Both the position numbers and the translations under genes were made by a program. From NCBI GenBank assembly GCA_913057175.1, contig CAJXNP010000018.1, positions 1 through 64,000 of the forward strand: a stretch of 64,000 nt of DNA, written 5' to 3'. This stretch comes from an uncultured Cytophagales bacterium (GTDB taxonomy: Bacteria; Bacteroidota; Bacteroidia; Cytophagales; Cyclobacteriaceae). Of this stretch, positions 43,736-53,625 are shown one piece after another. A model generated the notes under the pieces. The model was not told the origin of the DNA and did not search any database. It saw only the letters and a program-made list of their open reading frames with translations. The stretch's first letter is position 1, and the number at the start of each line of letters is the position of its first letter.

Positions 43736-45309
43736 ATAGTCAGTACCCATTAGTATCAATTTGTATTCCCACATATAATGGTGAAAAATATTTAAGCGAG
43801 GCTTTGTTAAGTGCGCTTAATCAAACATATAGCAATATAGAAATCATTCTGTCCGATGATAATTCCAATGATAATACTTTGAGTATTGCAAAGTCATTTA
43901 AAGAAAAGAGTAGTTATCCTTTTTACATAATGAATCATGTCCCAAGCGGAATTGGGTCAAATTGGAATAACTGCATTGAAAATGCTAATGGTACTTATAT
44001 TAAGTTCTTATTTCAGGATGATTTTCTTGCACCGGATTGTGTCGAAAAAATGGTTTCAGCAGTTGTTGAAGACAATAGAATTGGTTTATTGTTCTGTAAA
44101 AGGAAGATTGTTACTGACACCAATACATTGGATAACTCCTGGTATAAAAATTGGATTGTCACATTTGAAAATTTACATCTGTCATGGTCAAATCCTATAA
44201 AAAAGATACAGTCAGGACGTAAATTATTAAAAGATCCTTCCTTCTTTTCAAAACCTTTGAATAAAATCGGCGAGCCAATATGCACCTTATTACATAAGGA
44301 AAAATTTAAACAAGCTGGCTTATTTGATACGGAGTTAAAGCAGATGTTGGATCACGAAGCCTGGTATCGATTGATGAAAAATTCATATGTGGGGTTCATT
44401 GATGAAGAATTAGTTTCGTTTCGCCTTCATGTTCATCAAACCTCTTTTAAAAACAAAGTGGGTCTATTGAATGAAAAAGAATTATATAAGAAAAAGATTT
44501 TCAGCAACCTGTTTTATCTATTAGACTTTAAGGTTGCTACAAATTTATTTAAGGATATATACATTTTTAGAAGTGGCAAAATTCTGAACTTTTATAATGG
44601 GACTAAAGGATTTTTGAGAAACCTAGGATTATTACGTCTTTTAAATAATAAACCTAATAAAAGTGTTGAATTAATCTCGATACATATCCCTAAAACAGCA
44701 GGTACATCTTTTGGTAAAATTTTAGAGAAAAATTATAAAAACAATTTATTAAAAGTCTATAGAGGTTTGATTCATAACGAGTTTAAAAACGGCCGTCCAA
44801 TAAACGTCAATCATTCAATTAAAGTAATTCATGGTCATTTTCCATACCATATTAATCTTAGGAAAAAGTACCCCAATGCAAAGATTGTAACCTGGGTCAG
44901 ACATCCAGTCGACCGGTTAATATCTCATTACAATTTTCTCAGGAATTACCCTAAGCATGGAAATATTGCTCATGATATTTTGCTGGACAATCAACTTGGA
45001 ATAATTGACTTCGTTAAAAATCCTGATTGCTCTTCTGAAGTATTTGTATACAAGGAGTATTTGCAATATTTTCAGCAAATAAAATTTGAAGATTTTTTCT
45101 TTATTGGATTGACTAAACAATACGAAGATCATCTCAAAATTTTAAGTGAAAAACTAGGTTGGCAATTCAGCGACGTTTATTCTGAAAGAAAATCTCAAAC
45201 GATTGATAGTCTTACTGAGTCTGAAATAAATCAGTTGAAAGAATTATTAGAAGAGGAAATAACCTTCTATAATCTTATTCAAGAAAAAGTAGAAAATATA
45301 TTGGTTTAA
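43732..45309 (+). CDS. Fusion of GT2 glycosyltransferase and sulfotransferase 5
   Basis: The 525 residues begin with a GT2 domain (about 1-235: YPLVSICIPTYNGEKYLSEA, SDDNSNDNTLSIAKSF and the metal site LFQDDFLAPD). A linker follows, then a Sulfotransfer_2 domain with P-loop HIPKTAGTS at 318-326, VIHGHFPYHI, and WVRHPVDRLISHYNFLRN as the 3'-phosphate-binding segment. Fusion implies that transfer of a sugar and its sulfation are linked. TTG 43732 overlaps the upstream stop. The frame is continuous; I see no sign of misassembly. Confidence 0.88.
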   Translation: MNSQYPLVSICIPTYNGEKYLSEALLSALNQTYSNIEIILSDDNSNDNTLSIAKSFKEKSSYPFYIMNHVPSGIGSNWNNCIENANGTYIKFLFQDDFLAPDCVEKMVSAVVEDNRIGLLFCKRKIVTDTNTLDNSWYKNWIVTFENLHLSWSNPIKKIQSGRKLLKDPSFFSKPLNKIGEPICTLLHKEKFKQAGLFDTELKQMLDHEAWYRLMKNSYVGFIDEELVSFRLHVHQTSFKNKVGLLNEKELYKKKIFSNLFYLLDFKVATNLFKDIYIFRSGKILNFYNGTKGFLRNLGLLRLLNNKPNKSVELISIHIPKTAGTSFGKILEKNYKNNLLKVYRGLIHNEFKNGRPINVNHSIKVIHGHFPYHINLRKKYPNAKIVTWVRHPVDRLISHYNFLRNYPKHGNIAHDILLDNQLGIIDFVKNPDCSSEVFVYKEYLQYFQQIKFEDFFFIGLTKQYEDHLKILSEKLGWQFSDVYSERKSQTIDSLTESEINQLKELLEEEITFYNLIQEKVENILV

Positions 45310-45313
45310 TCAA

Positions 45314-46210
45314 GTGGAGAAAGTTTCCATCATAGTACCAAATTATAATCACGAAAAATATTTAAAACAGCGACTTGATTCAATTTTTGATCAAACATAC
45401 CGGAACTTTGAAGTTATTTTATTAGACGATGCCAGCCCAGACAACAGTGTCGAAATACTAAAAAAATATAAAGACCATCCGCAGGTATCACATTTTTTGG
45501 TAAACAGTAAAAATACCGGTAGTCCATTTAAACAATGGGGGAAAGGAGTGTCATTGGCCAGGGGAAAATATATATGGATCGCGGAGAGTGATGATTGGGC
45601 CGACAAGCGATTTCTGGAGGTTCTAATCCGTTCATTTCAACCTAATAGTAATTTGGGGATGGCTCACTGTGCTCTAAATTGGGTAGATGCAAAAGGTAAT
45701 CCTATGACTAATAGGACTTATCACAGAGAATCATTTAGACGAAGCGGTATTAGTGAGATAAAAGAACACTTAGTGGTCAGTAATTCCATACAAAATGTAA
45801 GTGCAGTATTGTTTGATAGAGAGGTTTTTAGAGATATTCACCTTGAAGATTATTCTAAGTACAAAATGTGTGGTGATTGGATGTTATATGTGTCCATTCT
45901 TAAGAAATGGGATGTTGAATTTGTTAATTTTCCATTGTGCTTTTTTAGAAGGCATCGTGAAAGTACATCAATTGATGGATATAAAAGTGGGATATGGTTG
46001 GAGGAAGGGAGTGACGTTTTCGACTATTTTGATATTCGTAGACAAATGAACTTTTCAGAATACCGGATTGTTGTGCAAACCTGGCTGCTTAAATCAAGAA
46101 AGCTTTCCAAAAAGTTAAAATGGAATATTGCTGGTAAGATCATCTCGAAGGTGCCGTTTTACCTAAGATGGTTTTTTTGGTCATTTTTTTTTCGAATACA
46201 ATTCAAATAG
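45314..46210 (+). CDS. GT2 family glycosyltransferase
   Basis: The 298-residue enzyme begins KVSIIVPNYNHEKYLKQRLD and has ILLDDASPDNSVEIL and a metal site in IWIAESDDWADKRF. WMLYVSILKKWDVEFVNFPL and FFRRHRESTSID match the C-terminal acceptor part of the FFRRH-type members. GTG start four bases after the previous stop. Confidence 0.9.
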   Translation: MEKVSIIVPNYNHEKYLKQRLDSIFDQTYRNFEVILLDDASPDNSVEILKKYKDHPQVSHFLVNSKNTGSPFKQWGKGVSLARGKYIWIAESDDWADKRFLEVLIRSFQPNSNLGMAHCALNWVDAKGNPMTNRTYHRESFRRSGISEIKEHLVVSNSIQNVSAVLFDREVFRDIHLEDYSKYKMCGDWMLYVSILKKWDVEFVNFPLCFFRRHRESTSIDGYKSGIWLEEGSDVFDYFDIRRQMNFSEYRIVVQTWLLKSRKLSKKLKWNIAGKIISKVPFYLRWFFWSFFFRIQFK

Positions 46211-46218
46211 AATAGGTA

Positions 46219-47187
46219 GTGAAGGGCATAAGCGTGGTAGTTTGCTGCTACAATAGTGCATGGATCTTGCCACAAACAACTCAATATTTAAAATCCCAGA
46301 ATATTCAGGAAATTGATTATGAAATAATTTTTGTTGATAATAATTCTACGGATAATACACAAGAAATTATTCATAACTCATTTAAAGAAACTAGCATTAG
46401 CTACAGTATTGTTCGGGAATGTGAACAAGGACTTGCCCTGGCTAGGTCAAGAGGCATAAAGAATGCAAAATACGATTACGTAATTTTTTGTGACGATGAC
46501 AACTGGTTGGAATCAAATTATGTGCAAAGAGCTTATGATTTGATGGAAACCAATGAACAAATTGGGATTTTGGGTGGTTGTGCGGTTCCGGAATTTGAGG
46601 GTAGTGTCAATGAAGAATTAAATCTGTCGGGATTGGCGATTAACCCGCAAAGTGAATCAAGTGGTGATATAACAAGTAAAAAGGGACATGTATATGGAGC
46701 CGGTGCTGTATTTAGGAAGGAGGGATTTTATAAGCTTGATCAAATTGGCTATGCTACCTTGTTGAAAGATAGAAGCGGAAAAGAATTGAGTTCCGGTAAT
46801 GACACAGAACTCTGTTACGCATTCAGGTTACTGGGATATAGGATTTACTACGACGATTCCTTAAAGTTCAGGCATTTCATTTCCGAGTCAAGAATGACTA
46901 AACAGTATTTGAAAAGATTAAGGGCTGGGTTCAAAGAATCATATGTCATTCTGGAGTGTTATGCAAACTTGTTAAACTATCGCTACAAAAATTGGTGGAA
47001 GGCATGGTTAAAGGATATTTTGGTTAAGTCCGTTCTGGCTTTTAAGCGTTTTAGTTTTTCCGGAATAATTGCCTGGTGGCAAACGGTAAGTTCATTAATT
47101 TACAACCTGCCAACCTACAAGAGCACCTATCAATTTCTATATAGGACTTTTCATGATAATAAGCAGGCTTCAATACGGTCTCGGTAA
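46219..47187 (+). CDS. GT2 family glycosyltransferase
   Basis: The 322-residue enzyme has GISVVVCCYNSAWILPQTTQ, FVDNNSTDNTQEII and a metal site in IFCDDDNWLESNYV. The GNDTELCYAFRLLGYRIYYD stretch is the typical ED-type acceptor motif of larger GT2 members. A C-terminal hydrophobic-basic tail is present (LVKSVLAFKRFSFSGIIAWW). GTG start. It overlaps the GT11 gene by 35 bases. Confidence 0.9.
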   Translation: MKGISVVVCCYNSAWILPQTTQYLKSQNIQEIDYEIIFVDNNSTDNTQEIIHNSFKETSISYSIVRECEQGLALARSRGIKNAKYDYVIFCDDDNWLESNYVQRAYDLMETNEQIGILGGCAVPEFEGSVNEELNLSGLAINPQSESSGDITSKKGHVYGAGAVFRKEGFYKLDQIGYATLLKDRSGKELSSGNDTELCYAFRLLGYRIYYDDSLKFRHFISESRMTKQYLKRLRAGFKESYVILECYANLLNYRYKNWWKAWLKDILVKSVLAFKRFSFSGIIAWWQTVSSLIYNLPTYKSTYQFLYRTFHDNKQASIRSR

Positions 47188-48061
47188 TCAGTTATTTCAA
47201 TATGCTCTCGGAAAACGATTGGCACAAGACACAAACCGGGAGTTAAAACTTGACTTAACATGGTATCACAATCACGACCGAAATGAAAAAAGTAAGCTGA
47301 CAAAACGGAAATTTTTACTGGATCAATATAGTCTGGAGTATGAAATCATTACCGGTTTACAACTCAGAAGGCACTTACCATTTTTTGGTTTGCTAAAGGG
47401 CAAGGGTTTGAGGTTTTATCGACATCAATTTAGGGATCATTTTGTAAAACAAGGGAATCTCGAGGTTTGGACATATGGAGGTGATTACCATGCAATTCTT
47501 AGAGAAGCAAAAAGAATTTTAACTCCGTCGATATATGTTGTTGGTTTTTTGCTCGATCACAAGGTAATTAATCCCATCCGTAAAGATCTGATATCGGAAT
47601 TGGTGCCGGGGAAAGTGACAGAAAAACACAAGGCTTTGTTAAATACAATAAAAAGTAGAAACAGCGTATTTGTTCATATCCGAAGAGGGGATTTTGTGAA
47701 CAAGAGGAAGGATGATCTTTATGTTTGTGATTTGGAATACTATCAAAAGGCAATAGAATTGATTAGGAATAAATTGGATCAACCCTATTTCGTCTATTTT
47801 ACGGATGAACCGGATTTTGTGAAAAAATGGTTTGATGTGGATAATGGGTTTTTATCAACTGAATACCAAAATGAGCCTTATTTTGATCTTGATTTGATGA
47901 AAAATTGCAGTCATGCTATCCTGTCAAACAGTACATTTAGTTGGTGGGGAGCATACTTAATAGATAATAAAGATGTTCAGGTAATTTGTCCGGCTGTTTG
48001 GAATAAGAAAGATCCACATATCAGCGAACAATTAATCCCTGATAATTGGACCCGGATATGA
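47153..48061 (+). CDS. GT11 family alpha-1,2-fucosyltransferase-like glycosyltransferase
   Basis: The 302-residue protein begins IISRLQYGLGNQLFQYALGKRLA, the family N-terminus. It contains the HIRRGDFVNK motif (HxRRGD) at about 176-185 for GDP-sugar binding and the late HAILSNSTFSWWGAYL motif. GT11 enzymes transfer fucose or a related sugar from GDP-fucose. ATG 47153 lies within the end of the previous gene. Confidence 0.93.
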   Translation: MIISRLQYGLGNQLFQYALGKRLAQDTNRELKLDLTWYHNHDRNEKSKLTKRKFLLDQYSLEYEIITGLQLRRHLPFFGLLKGKGLRFYRHQFRDHFVKQGNLEVWTYGGDYHAILREAKRILTPSIYVVGFLLDHKVINPIRKDLISELVPGKVTEKHKALLNTIKSRNSVFVHIRRGDFVNKRKDDLYVCDLEYYQKAIELIRNKLDQPYFVYFTDEPDFVKKWFDVDNGFLSTEYQNEPYFDLDLMKNCSHAILSNSTFSWWGAYLIDNKDVQVICPAVWNKKDPHISEQLIPDNWTRI

Positions 48062-48894
48062 GTTTGCCTAATTTATTGGTGATTGGTGCGATGAAATGTG
48101 GCACTACCTCGCTTCATAATTACCTCAATCAGCATCCTGATATCTATATGTCAAATCAAAAAGAACTTGATTTTTTTGTTGAGGAGAAAAATTGGAATAA
48201 AGGGATCGATTGGTATAAAGATCAGTTCAGGGTAATACAATCGGTCAGAGGTGAGTCTTCGCAAAATTATTCTAAAACCCACATGTTTGGAGGAGTACCT
48301 GAACGAATAAAGAAGATTCTTGGAGATGACCTGAAATTGATCTATGTAATCAGAAAACCATTGGACAGAATTTTGTCCCATTACGTTGAAAACCTTGAAT
48401 CAAATGAATCTGATGGAGATCTCAATAAGGCCTTAGTAAAAGAGGGGAATAAATATCTGGAGACGACTTTATATGGAAAGCAATTAAATAGGTATGTTGA
48501 GGTTTTTGGAGGGTCATCAATTAAAATTAAGGTGATTGAGCTCGAAAGCCTTCATCAGGAAAGAATAAAGGTAATGAATGAACTATTCACTTTCTTAGAG
48601 GTGAGGGCTTTGGCAGCAGATTTAGAATTGGGAGCAAGTTTAAATAATCGGGAAGATAAACTGCTGAAACACCCCGTATATCATTTTCTTGGGAGACTTT
48701 CTGCATCAGGAATGGGCCGGATATTGAATTCCGGAGTGAAAGAAAAAATTAAAAACCTGAAAGTTTTCAACAGGAATATCCCCGATATGGTGATAGAAAA
48801 AGAGACAATTGATAGCATTAAGAATGCGATTAACCAGGATCTCGACCTGTTAGGTTCGCTTGTATCCGGTCAATTTGATCACTACAAATTGTGA
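48058..48894 (+). CDS. Sulfotransferase 6 (heparan sulfotransferase-like)
   Basis: The enzyme has 278 residues from ATG 48058, which overlaps the GT11 stop; a TTG at 48046 is less likely. P-loop GAMKCGTTSLHNYLNQHP (10-27), KELDFFVEE and GESSQNYSKTHMFGG (which binds the adenine side) are present. YVIRKPLDRILSHYVEN is the 3'-phosphate site. This is the NDST / heparan N-sulfotransferase-like branch common in marine and sludge bacteria. Confidence 0.9.
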   Translation: MSLPNLLVIGAMKCGTTSLHNYLNQHPDIYMSNQKELDFFVEEKNWNKGIDWYKDQFRVIQSVRGESSQNYSKTHMFGGVPERIKKILGDDLKLIYVIRKPLDRILSHYVENLESNESDGDLNKALVKEGNKYLETTLYGKQLNRYVEVFGGSSIKIKVIELESLHQERIKVMNELFTFLEVRALAADLELGASLNNREDKLLKHPVYHFLGRLSASGMGRILNSGVKEKIKNLKVFNRNIPDMVIEKETIDSIKNAINQDLDLLGSLVSGQFDHYKL

Positions 48895-49841
48895 AAGTTT
48901 CTATACTTATACCTGTTTACAATGCCTCTCCATATCTTAGCGAAACGTTAGAATCTGCATTAAATCAAACATATAGCAATTGCGAAATAATTGCTGTGGA
49001 CGATGGCTCGGAGGACGATAGTGTGGAAGTCATTGAATCCATTATGGATAAACATAAGAATGTTCTTTTGTTTAAACAGGACAATAAGGGTGCTTGTGCG
49101 GCCAGGAATCTGGCATTTCAAAAATCTACGGGAGATCTAATTTTGTATCTTGATGGTGATGATATAATATCTGAAAATAAGGTAGAAGCGCAGGTTGATC
49201 TCATATTGAAACATGACGAATACACAGTCATATCAGGCCAGTGGGGTAGATTCAGCGGGACAGTAAATGATGCTTCTTTTCCAGTCAGGTTCTTAGATAA
49301 AGATTGGGAGGATCCCAAAGAATGGCTAATTAATTCCTGGAAAGGGAAAGGAATGGCTCAAACTTCGGTATGGCTTACACCTCGTCAACTGGTAATAAAA
49401 GCAGGTCCATGGAATGAAAAACTACAGGTAAACCAGGATGGGGAGTTTTTTGGCAGGGTTTTGTTAAATGCTGGTATGATTAAGTATTGTCGCGAGGCTA
49501 AGGTTTATTATCGGACATTAAAAGAAAAGCATTCTGTTAGTAAAATCTTAAATGAATCAAAAGCAGAATCCTTATTGCTAAGCTATCAACTTTTGAAATC
49601 GAATGCATTGAAGATTGAAAACTCTGACCGAATGAAAGAAGCACTACTAATCAGGTTTTTAAGTTTTATTTATCAGTTTTATAGCAAATATCCTGCACTT
49701 GTTAGAGAAGCCCGCAAAGAAATTATAGACTTGGGGTTTAGTAAACTTCCCATATACGGAGGAAGGTATTTTAAACTAATAGCTTCTTTAATTGGGTTTG
49801 AGAACACATTGAAAATGAGAAGCTATTTGTTAAAATATTAA
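48891..49841 (+). CDS. GT2 family glycosyltransferase
   Basis: The 316-residue enzyme begins KVSILIPVYNASPYLSETLE, has IIAVDDGSEDDSVEVIESI, and the metal site LYLDGDDIISENKVEAQ. The NQDGEFFGRVLL segment supplies the acceptor-side ED motif. GTG start overlaps the upstream stop by four bases. Confidence 0.9.
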   Translation: MKVSILIPVYNASPYLSETLESALNQTYSNCEIIAVDDGSEDDSVEVIESIMDKHKNVLLFKQDNKGACAARNLAFQKSTGDLILYLDGDDIISENKVEAQVDLILKHDEYTVISGQWGRFSGTVNDASFPVRFLDKDWEDPKEWLINSWKGKGMAQTSVWLTPRQLVIKAGPWNEKLQVNQDGEFFGRVLLNAGMIKYCREAKVYYRTLKEKHSVSKILNESKAESLLLSYQLLKSNALKIENSDRMKEALLIRFLSFIYQFYSKYPALVREARKEIIDLGFSKLPIYGGRYFKLIASLIGFENTLKMRSYLLKY

Positions 49842-49877
49842 AAATACTGACGGCTTAATAAATTTAAAATACGAGAA

Positions 49878-50477
49878 ATGTCCTTACAAAACCTACTTGG
49901 AAAACTTAAAAACCGGGTTAAATACGGTTCAGATTCCAAAAACCTGATCTTAAAAAACATAAAGAAAAATGATGTTGTCGCCGAAATTGGTGTTTGGAAG
50001 GGAGAATTTTCAAATCGGATCCTGGAGAATACCGAATGTGGTAAGCTATATTTAATTGATCCGTATTTACATGTAGATGAATTTGAGAATTCAAGATACG
50101 GAGGTGAAAATTCCAGTCAACAAAAGATGGATAAAATCCATTCCGAAGTATGCGATCGATTCAGTGAATCAATAAAGTTGGGAAAAGTGGAGGTTATTAG
50201 AAAGGAATCATCAAAAGCTTTAGTGGGGTTTGAAGATGATTTTTTTGATTTGATTTACATTGACGGTGACCATAGATATGATGCAGTTATGAATGATCTT
50301 AAATTGTCACTTCAAAAGGTCAAGCCAGGAGGATTTATCGGAGGAGACGATTATGGAATAAAAGGCTGGTGGAATAATGGTGTTCAGGATGCCGTTGACG
50401 AATTTCGTAAAAGAAATAAGGATATCATAAGATGGGTCGAAATCTTTGATTTTCAGTTTTTGATGAAGAAAAATTAA
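49878..50477 (+). CDS. Class I SAM methyltransferase (Methyltransf_24 type)
   Basis: The 199-residue protein has VVAEIGVWKGEFSNRIL (about 33-49), then KLYLIDPYLHVDEF and DDFFDLIYIDGDHRYDAVMN (IDGDH is the hallmark of this branch). GGFIGGDDYGIKGWW follows. It may O-methylate a sugar. The following 180 bases hold only a short open frame. Confidence 0.88.
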   Translation: MSLQNLLGKLKNRVKYGSDSKNLILKNIKKNDVVAEIGVWKGEFSNRILENTECGKLYLIDPYLHVDEFENSRYGGENSSQQKMDKIHSEVCDRFSESIKLGKVEVIRKESSKALVGFEDDFFDLIYIDGDHRYDAVMNDLKLSLQKVKPGGFIGGDDYGIKGWWNNGVQDAVDEFRKRNKDIIRWVEIFDFQFLMKKN

Positions 50478-50498
50478 TAATCAAAATATCCGTGTTCA

Positions 50499-50645
50499 AT
50501 GAAATCAGATAATTCACATTTTCTTTTTAATGTGATAGATCAACTTATTGGCTTTCAGAATTTCCTGGAGGCTTCTTGGGCCAACACTTTTCAACAACTC
50601 AATATTGGACGAATAATGTTTTGTGTTTTTCAGAAGTTAAGTTAA
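50499..50645 (+). CDS. Possible 48-residue small protein or gene remnant
   Basis: An ATG-to-TAA frame encodes MKSDNSHFLFNVIDQLIGFQ followed by a Phe- and Asn-rich end. Nothing in it matches a family I know. It fills the only sizeable spacer between 49878 and 52396 in a gene order otherwise packed end to end. It could be a real small protein, a remnant or chance. Confidence 0.25.
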   Translation: MKSDNSHFLFNVIDQLIGFQNFLEASWANTFQQLNIGRIMFCVFQKLS

Positions 50646-50657
50646 AAAATTGTTGTC

Positions 50658-51503
50658 TTGAATTCATTTGTTGTAGCCTCTCTTCCGAAAACAGGGTTGG
50701 CAAATAAACTTACAGTTTGGGCTTTAGCACAGGCTTTTGCTATTGAGAATGACCTGCCAGTCATGACAATTGGTTGGTTTGACTTGAAGGTTGGGCCGTG
50801 GCTAAGAAATGAAAAATCAAAGCGTTTTTATTGTGGATATTTTAAAAATGATTTCAATTTATCCTTATATATGAAGTATATATGGGCTAGAATTCTGGGA
50901 CAAATTGTAATTGATCCTGAAAAAATATCTCATTCAAGGAGTGTTTTTGTATTCCAGACAATAAAGTATCCAAAATTTGCATTTAGTAAAATTAACCCTT
51001 ATCGTGAATCACTATCCAAAAAATTAGAGACAAACCTGAGCACAAAAATTAGAAAAAAATTAAATGCTCTGGTACCAGCTCAGGTAGGTGTGCATATCAG
51101 GATGGGTGATTTTAAAACTTTATCTGAAGACAAAGAATTTAAGTCAATCGGAAGGACAAGAACCCCATTTAATTTTTTTAAAGACGCAATAGAGAAGTTA
51201 TCCAAAAAACTTGGGGAAAAGACAACTTTCTTAATATTCAGTGATGGTAAGCCTTCTGAACTGGAGGAGATCTTAAAATTAAATAATGTGAAATTGGAAG
51301 ATAATAACCCTGATGTTGTTGACTTATTCCTTTTAAGCAAATGTAAAATCATTGTGACATCAGCAGGTAGTTCATTTAGTTATTGGGCTGCCTTTTTATC
51401 GAAAGCAGATATAATTTATCATCCCAATTTCAAGAAGTCCTTTTTTAATAGTAGGAGTACATTTGAAGGAACGGTAGATGAATATGTTGCAAGAATATCC
51501 TAA
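50658..51503 (+). CDS. Fucosyltransferase-like (GT11-related) protein
   Basis: The 281-residue protein begins SFVVASLPKTGLANKLTVWAL, similar in layout to GT11 starts. It carries VGVHIRMGDFKTL (HxRxGD-like) at about 148-160 and a late VTSAGSSFSYWAAFLSKADII, the counterpart of the SNSTFSWW motif. A GDP-sugar donor is expected, but the relationship is remote and the name is tentative. TTG start; no in-frame ATG is close. Confidence 0.7.
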   Translation: MNSFVVASLPKTGLANKLTVWALAQAFAIENDLPVMTIGWFDLKVGPWLRNEKSKRFYCGYFKNDFNLSLYMKYIWARILGQIVIDPEKISHSRSVFVFQTIKYPKFAFSKINPYRESLSKKLETNLSTKIRKKLNALVPAQVGVHIRMGDFKTLSEDKEFKSIGRTRTPFNFFKDAIEKLSKKLGEKTTFLIFSDGKPSELEEILKLNNVKLEDNNPDVVDLFLLSKCKIIVTSAGSSFSYWAAFLSKADIIYHPNFKKSFFNSRSTFEGTVDEYVARIS

Positions 51504-51505
51504 AT

Positions 51506-52396
51506 ATGATTAATCAAATAAGAAAATCGTTAAGAAGGAATCATAAGCTAAGGACACTATTTGGTCATTACATTGCTTCTTCTGGCCTCATTGATTTTTA
51601 TTTTAAGAATTATAAAGTGAGCCCAAAATGGCAAAAACGTATTCAGGATGTAATCAGATGTCAGGATAATTCTAAAATTGATAGGGTTGAGAGAGCAGGA
51701 GCTATTACAAAAGGCTCCCAGATCATGCACAATGGAATAAAGATTAACTTAGGTAGCTACTATGGGCCTGAAGTAGCTCGTCTGTTAATTGAGAATCGTG
51801 GTGTACATGAACCACAGGAGGAATATGTTTTTCAGGAAGTATTAAAATTATTATCGCCCAATGCTCTGATGATTGAGCTGGGATCCTTCTGGGCATTTTA
51901 TTCCATTTGGTTCGCAAAAAGAATCCCACAAGCGTTGAATTTTATGATTGAACCGGATGATTTTAACATAATTAGTGGAAGAAGAAATTTTAGGCTAAAC
52001 GGTTTGTCGGGTGATTTTACCCAGGCATTTGTTAGTTCAAAAAGCACTGCCAATGGAAAGGTCCCAACAATTAATATAGATGAATTTGTTTACAAAAGGA
52101 GAATTGAGGTCGTTGATATTTTACATAGTGATATACAGGGCTATGAATTGGAAATGCTAAAGGGATCTGTGAAATTATTAGAAAAGGGACTGATAAATTA
52201 TTTTTTCATATCCACGCACAGCAATAAATTACATTACAATTGTATTCAATTCTTGGAAAATATGAATTACAAGATAGTGATTGAGGCCGATTTGGATAAC
52301 ACATTCTCAGAGGATGGCCTAATAGTGGCGAAGAAAAGTGATCTTAAAGGATTAGATAATATCAGGATCGATAAAAAGAAGGAAATTGATATTTAG
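51506..52396 (+). CDS. FkbM family methyltransferase-like protein
   Basis: The 296-residue protein has LMIELGSFWAFYSIWFAKRI (about 115-134) as motif I, FMIEPDDFNI for SAM ribose binding, and a VVDILHSDIQGYELEMLKGS stretch that is the FkbM C-terminal signature. It is more diverged than the member at 41413, with an N-terminal extension of about 80 residues of unknown role (basic start, then a YFKNYKVSPKWQKR segment). Confidence 0.82.
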   Translation: MINQIRKSLRRNHKLRTLFGHYIASSGLIDFYFKNYKVSPKWQKRIQDVIRCQDNSKIDRVERAGAITKGSQIMHNGIKINLGSYYGPEVARLLIENRGVHEPQEEYVFQEVLKLLSPNALMIELGSFWAFYSIWFAKRIPQALNFMIEPDDFNIISGRRNFRLNGLSGDFTQAFVSSKSTANGKVPTINIDEFVYKRRIEVVDILHSDIQGYELEMLKGSVKLLEKGLINYFFISTHSNKLHYNCIQFLENMNYKIVIEADLDNTFSEDGLIVAKKSDLKGLDNIRIDKKKEIDI

Positions 52397-52476
52397 CTTA
52401 AACCCTTTTTATTAACGGGCCATTTTTTAATATACCGACAATCAACACCAAATCACATTTAGGATTAAGATAGCAT

Positions 52477-53625
52477 TTGAAGAAAATCTTATACTTCATA
52501 TCTCACCCCATTCAGTATCAAACCCCACTATTTCAGTTGATTGCCAAAGAAAAAGATTTTGATTTTACGGTTTGCTATCTGACAAGTCATACGATTGGAG
52601 GAGTTGACAGTCAATTTGGCCAGAAAATAGAATGGAACATTCCATTATTGGAAGGCTATAAGTATGTGTTTTTGAAAAATTATGCTTTCAAACCCGGTGT
52701 TTCAGGTAGTTTTTGGGGATTGATCAATTGGGGGGTGATTCGACATTTGGTTAAAGAAAAACCGGATTACATCATTGTCCATGGATGGGCTTATTTTACG
52801 AATTACTTAGTTCTTCTTTGGGCGAAAGTATTAGGTATTCCGACCATCATACGCGGAGAGAGCCCCTTAAAACAGGAAAGTTACAATAAGCTGAAAAAGA
52901 CCCTGTTAAATCATTTCATCCATAAAGCGCTTTACATTGGAAAGCAAAATAAGGAGTTTTACAAATACTACGGGCTAAAAGAGCCCCAACTGTTTTACGG
53001 TCCTTATTGTGTAGATAATTCCAGGTTTAGTTCGGACTATGAAAAGTTGAAACCTGCCAGGGAAGAGGTGAGGAGATCATTGGGGATTTTGGAATCTGAC
53101 ATAGTCATACTTTTCCTGGGTAAATACATTGCAAAAAAAAGGCCTGTAGATCTGGTCAGGGCATTCAAAAGTTTGAAAGAACCGAATATCCGCCTGATTA
53201 TGGTAGGAGAAGGAGAGATGAGAAAGGAATTGGAAGAATATATTGCGAAACATAACCTTAATACCCGTGTTAAGCTCACGGGGTTTGTTAACCAGGCTGA
53301 GATCTCTCGTTATTATGTTGCATCAGATATATTTGTCTTACCTTCAGGCGTAGGAGAGACATGGGGATTGGTGTTGAATGAAGCAATGAATTTCAATTTG
53401 CCGATCATTGTATCTGATATGGTAGGATCTTCAGATGATCTGGTGCATGATGGTGTGAATGGATTTACCTATCCATGTGGTGATCAAAATTCGCTACGCG
53501 ATAAAATTGAAATCCTGATCAATGATAATAACTTACGTTCAAAGATGGGAGTGCAATCTGGCAGGATTATTAAGGACTACAATTACTCGAAAATAATTGA
53601 TGGTTTAAAAAAGGCAATTAATTGA
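52477..53625 (+). CDS. GT4 family glycosyltransferase
   Basis: The 382-residue enzyme begins KKILYFISHPIQYQTPLFQL, typical of a GT4 subgroup. IIVHGWAYFTNYLVLLWAKV and PTIIRGESPLKQE then follow, and LPSGVGETWGLVLNEAMNFN (E-x7-E) in the C-domain. TTG start. A lineage with WbnK-like members that add a side-chain sugar is likely. Confidence 0.92.
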   Translation: MKKILYFISHPIQYQTPLFQLIAKEKDFDFTVCYLTSHTIGGVDSQFGQKIEWNIPLLEGYKYVFLKNYAFKPGVSGSFWGLINWGVIRHLVKEKPDYIIVHGWAYFTNYLVLLWAKVLGIPTIIRGESPLKQESYNKLKKTLLNHFIHKALYIGKQNKEFYKYYGLKEPQLFYGPYCVDNSRFSSDYEKLKPAREEVRRSLGILESDIVILFLGKYIAKKRPVDLVRAFKSLKEPNIRLIMVGEGEMRKELEEYIAKHNLNTRVKLTGFVNQAEISRYYVASDIFVLPSGVGETWGLVLNEAMNFNLPIIVSDMVGSSDDLVHDGVNGFTYPCGDQNSLRDKIEILINDNNLRSKMGVQSGRIIKDYNYSKIIDGLKKAIN

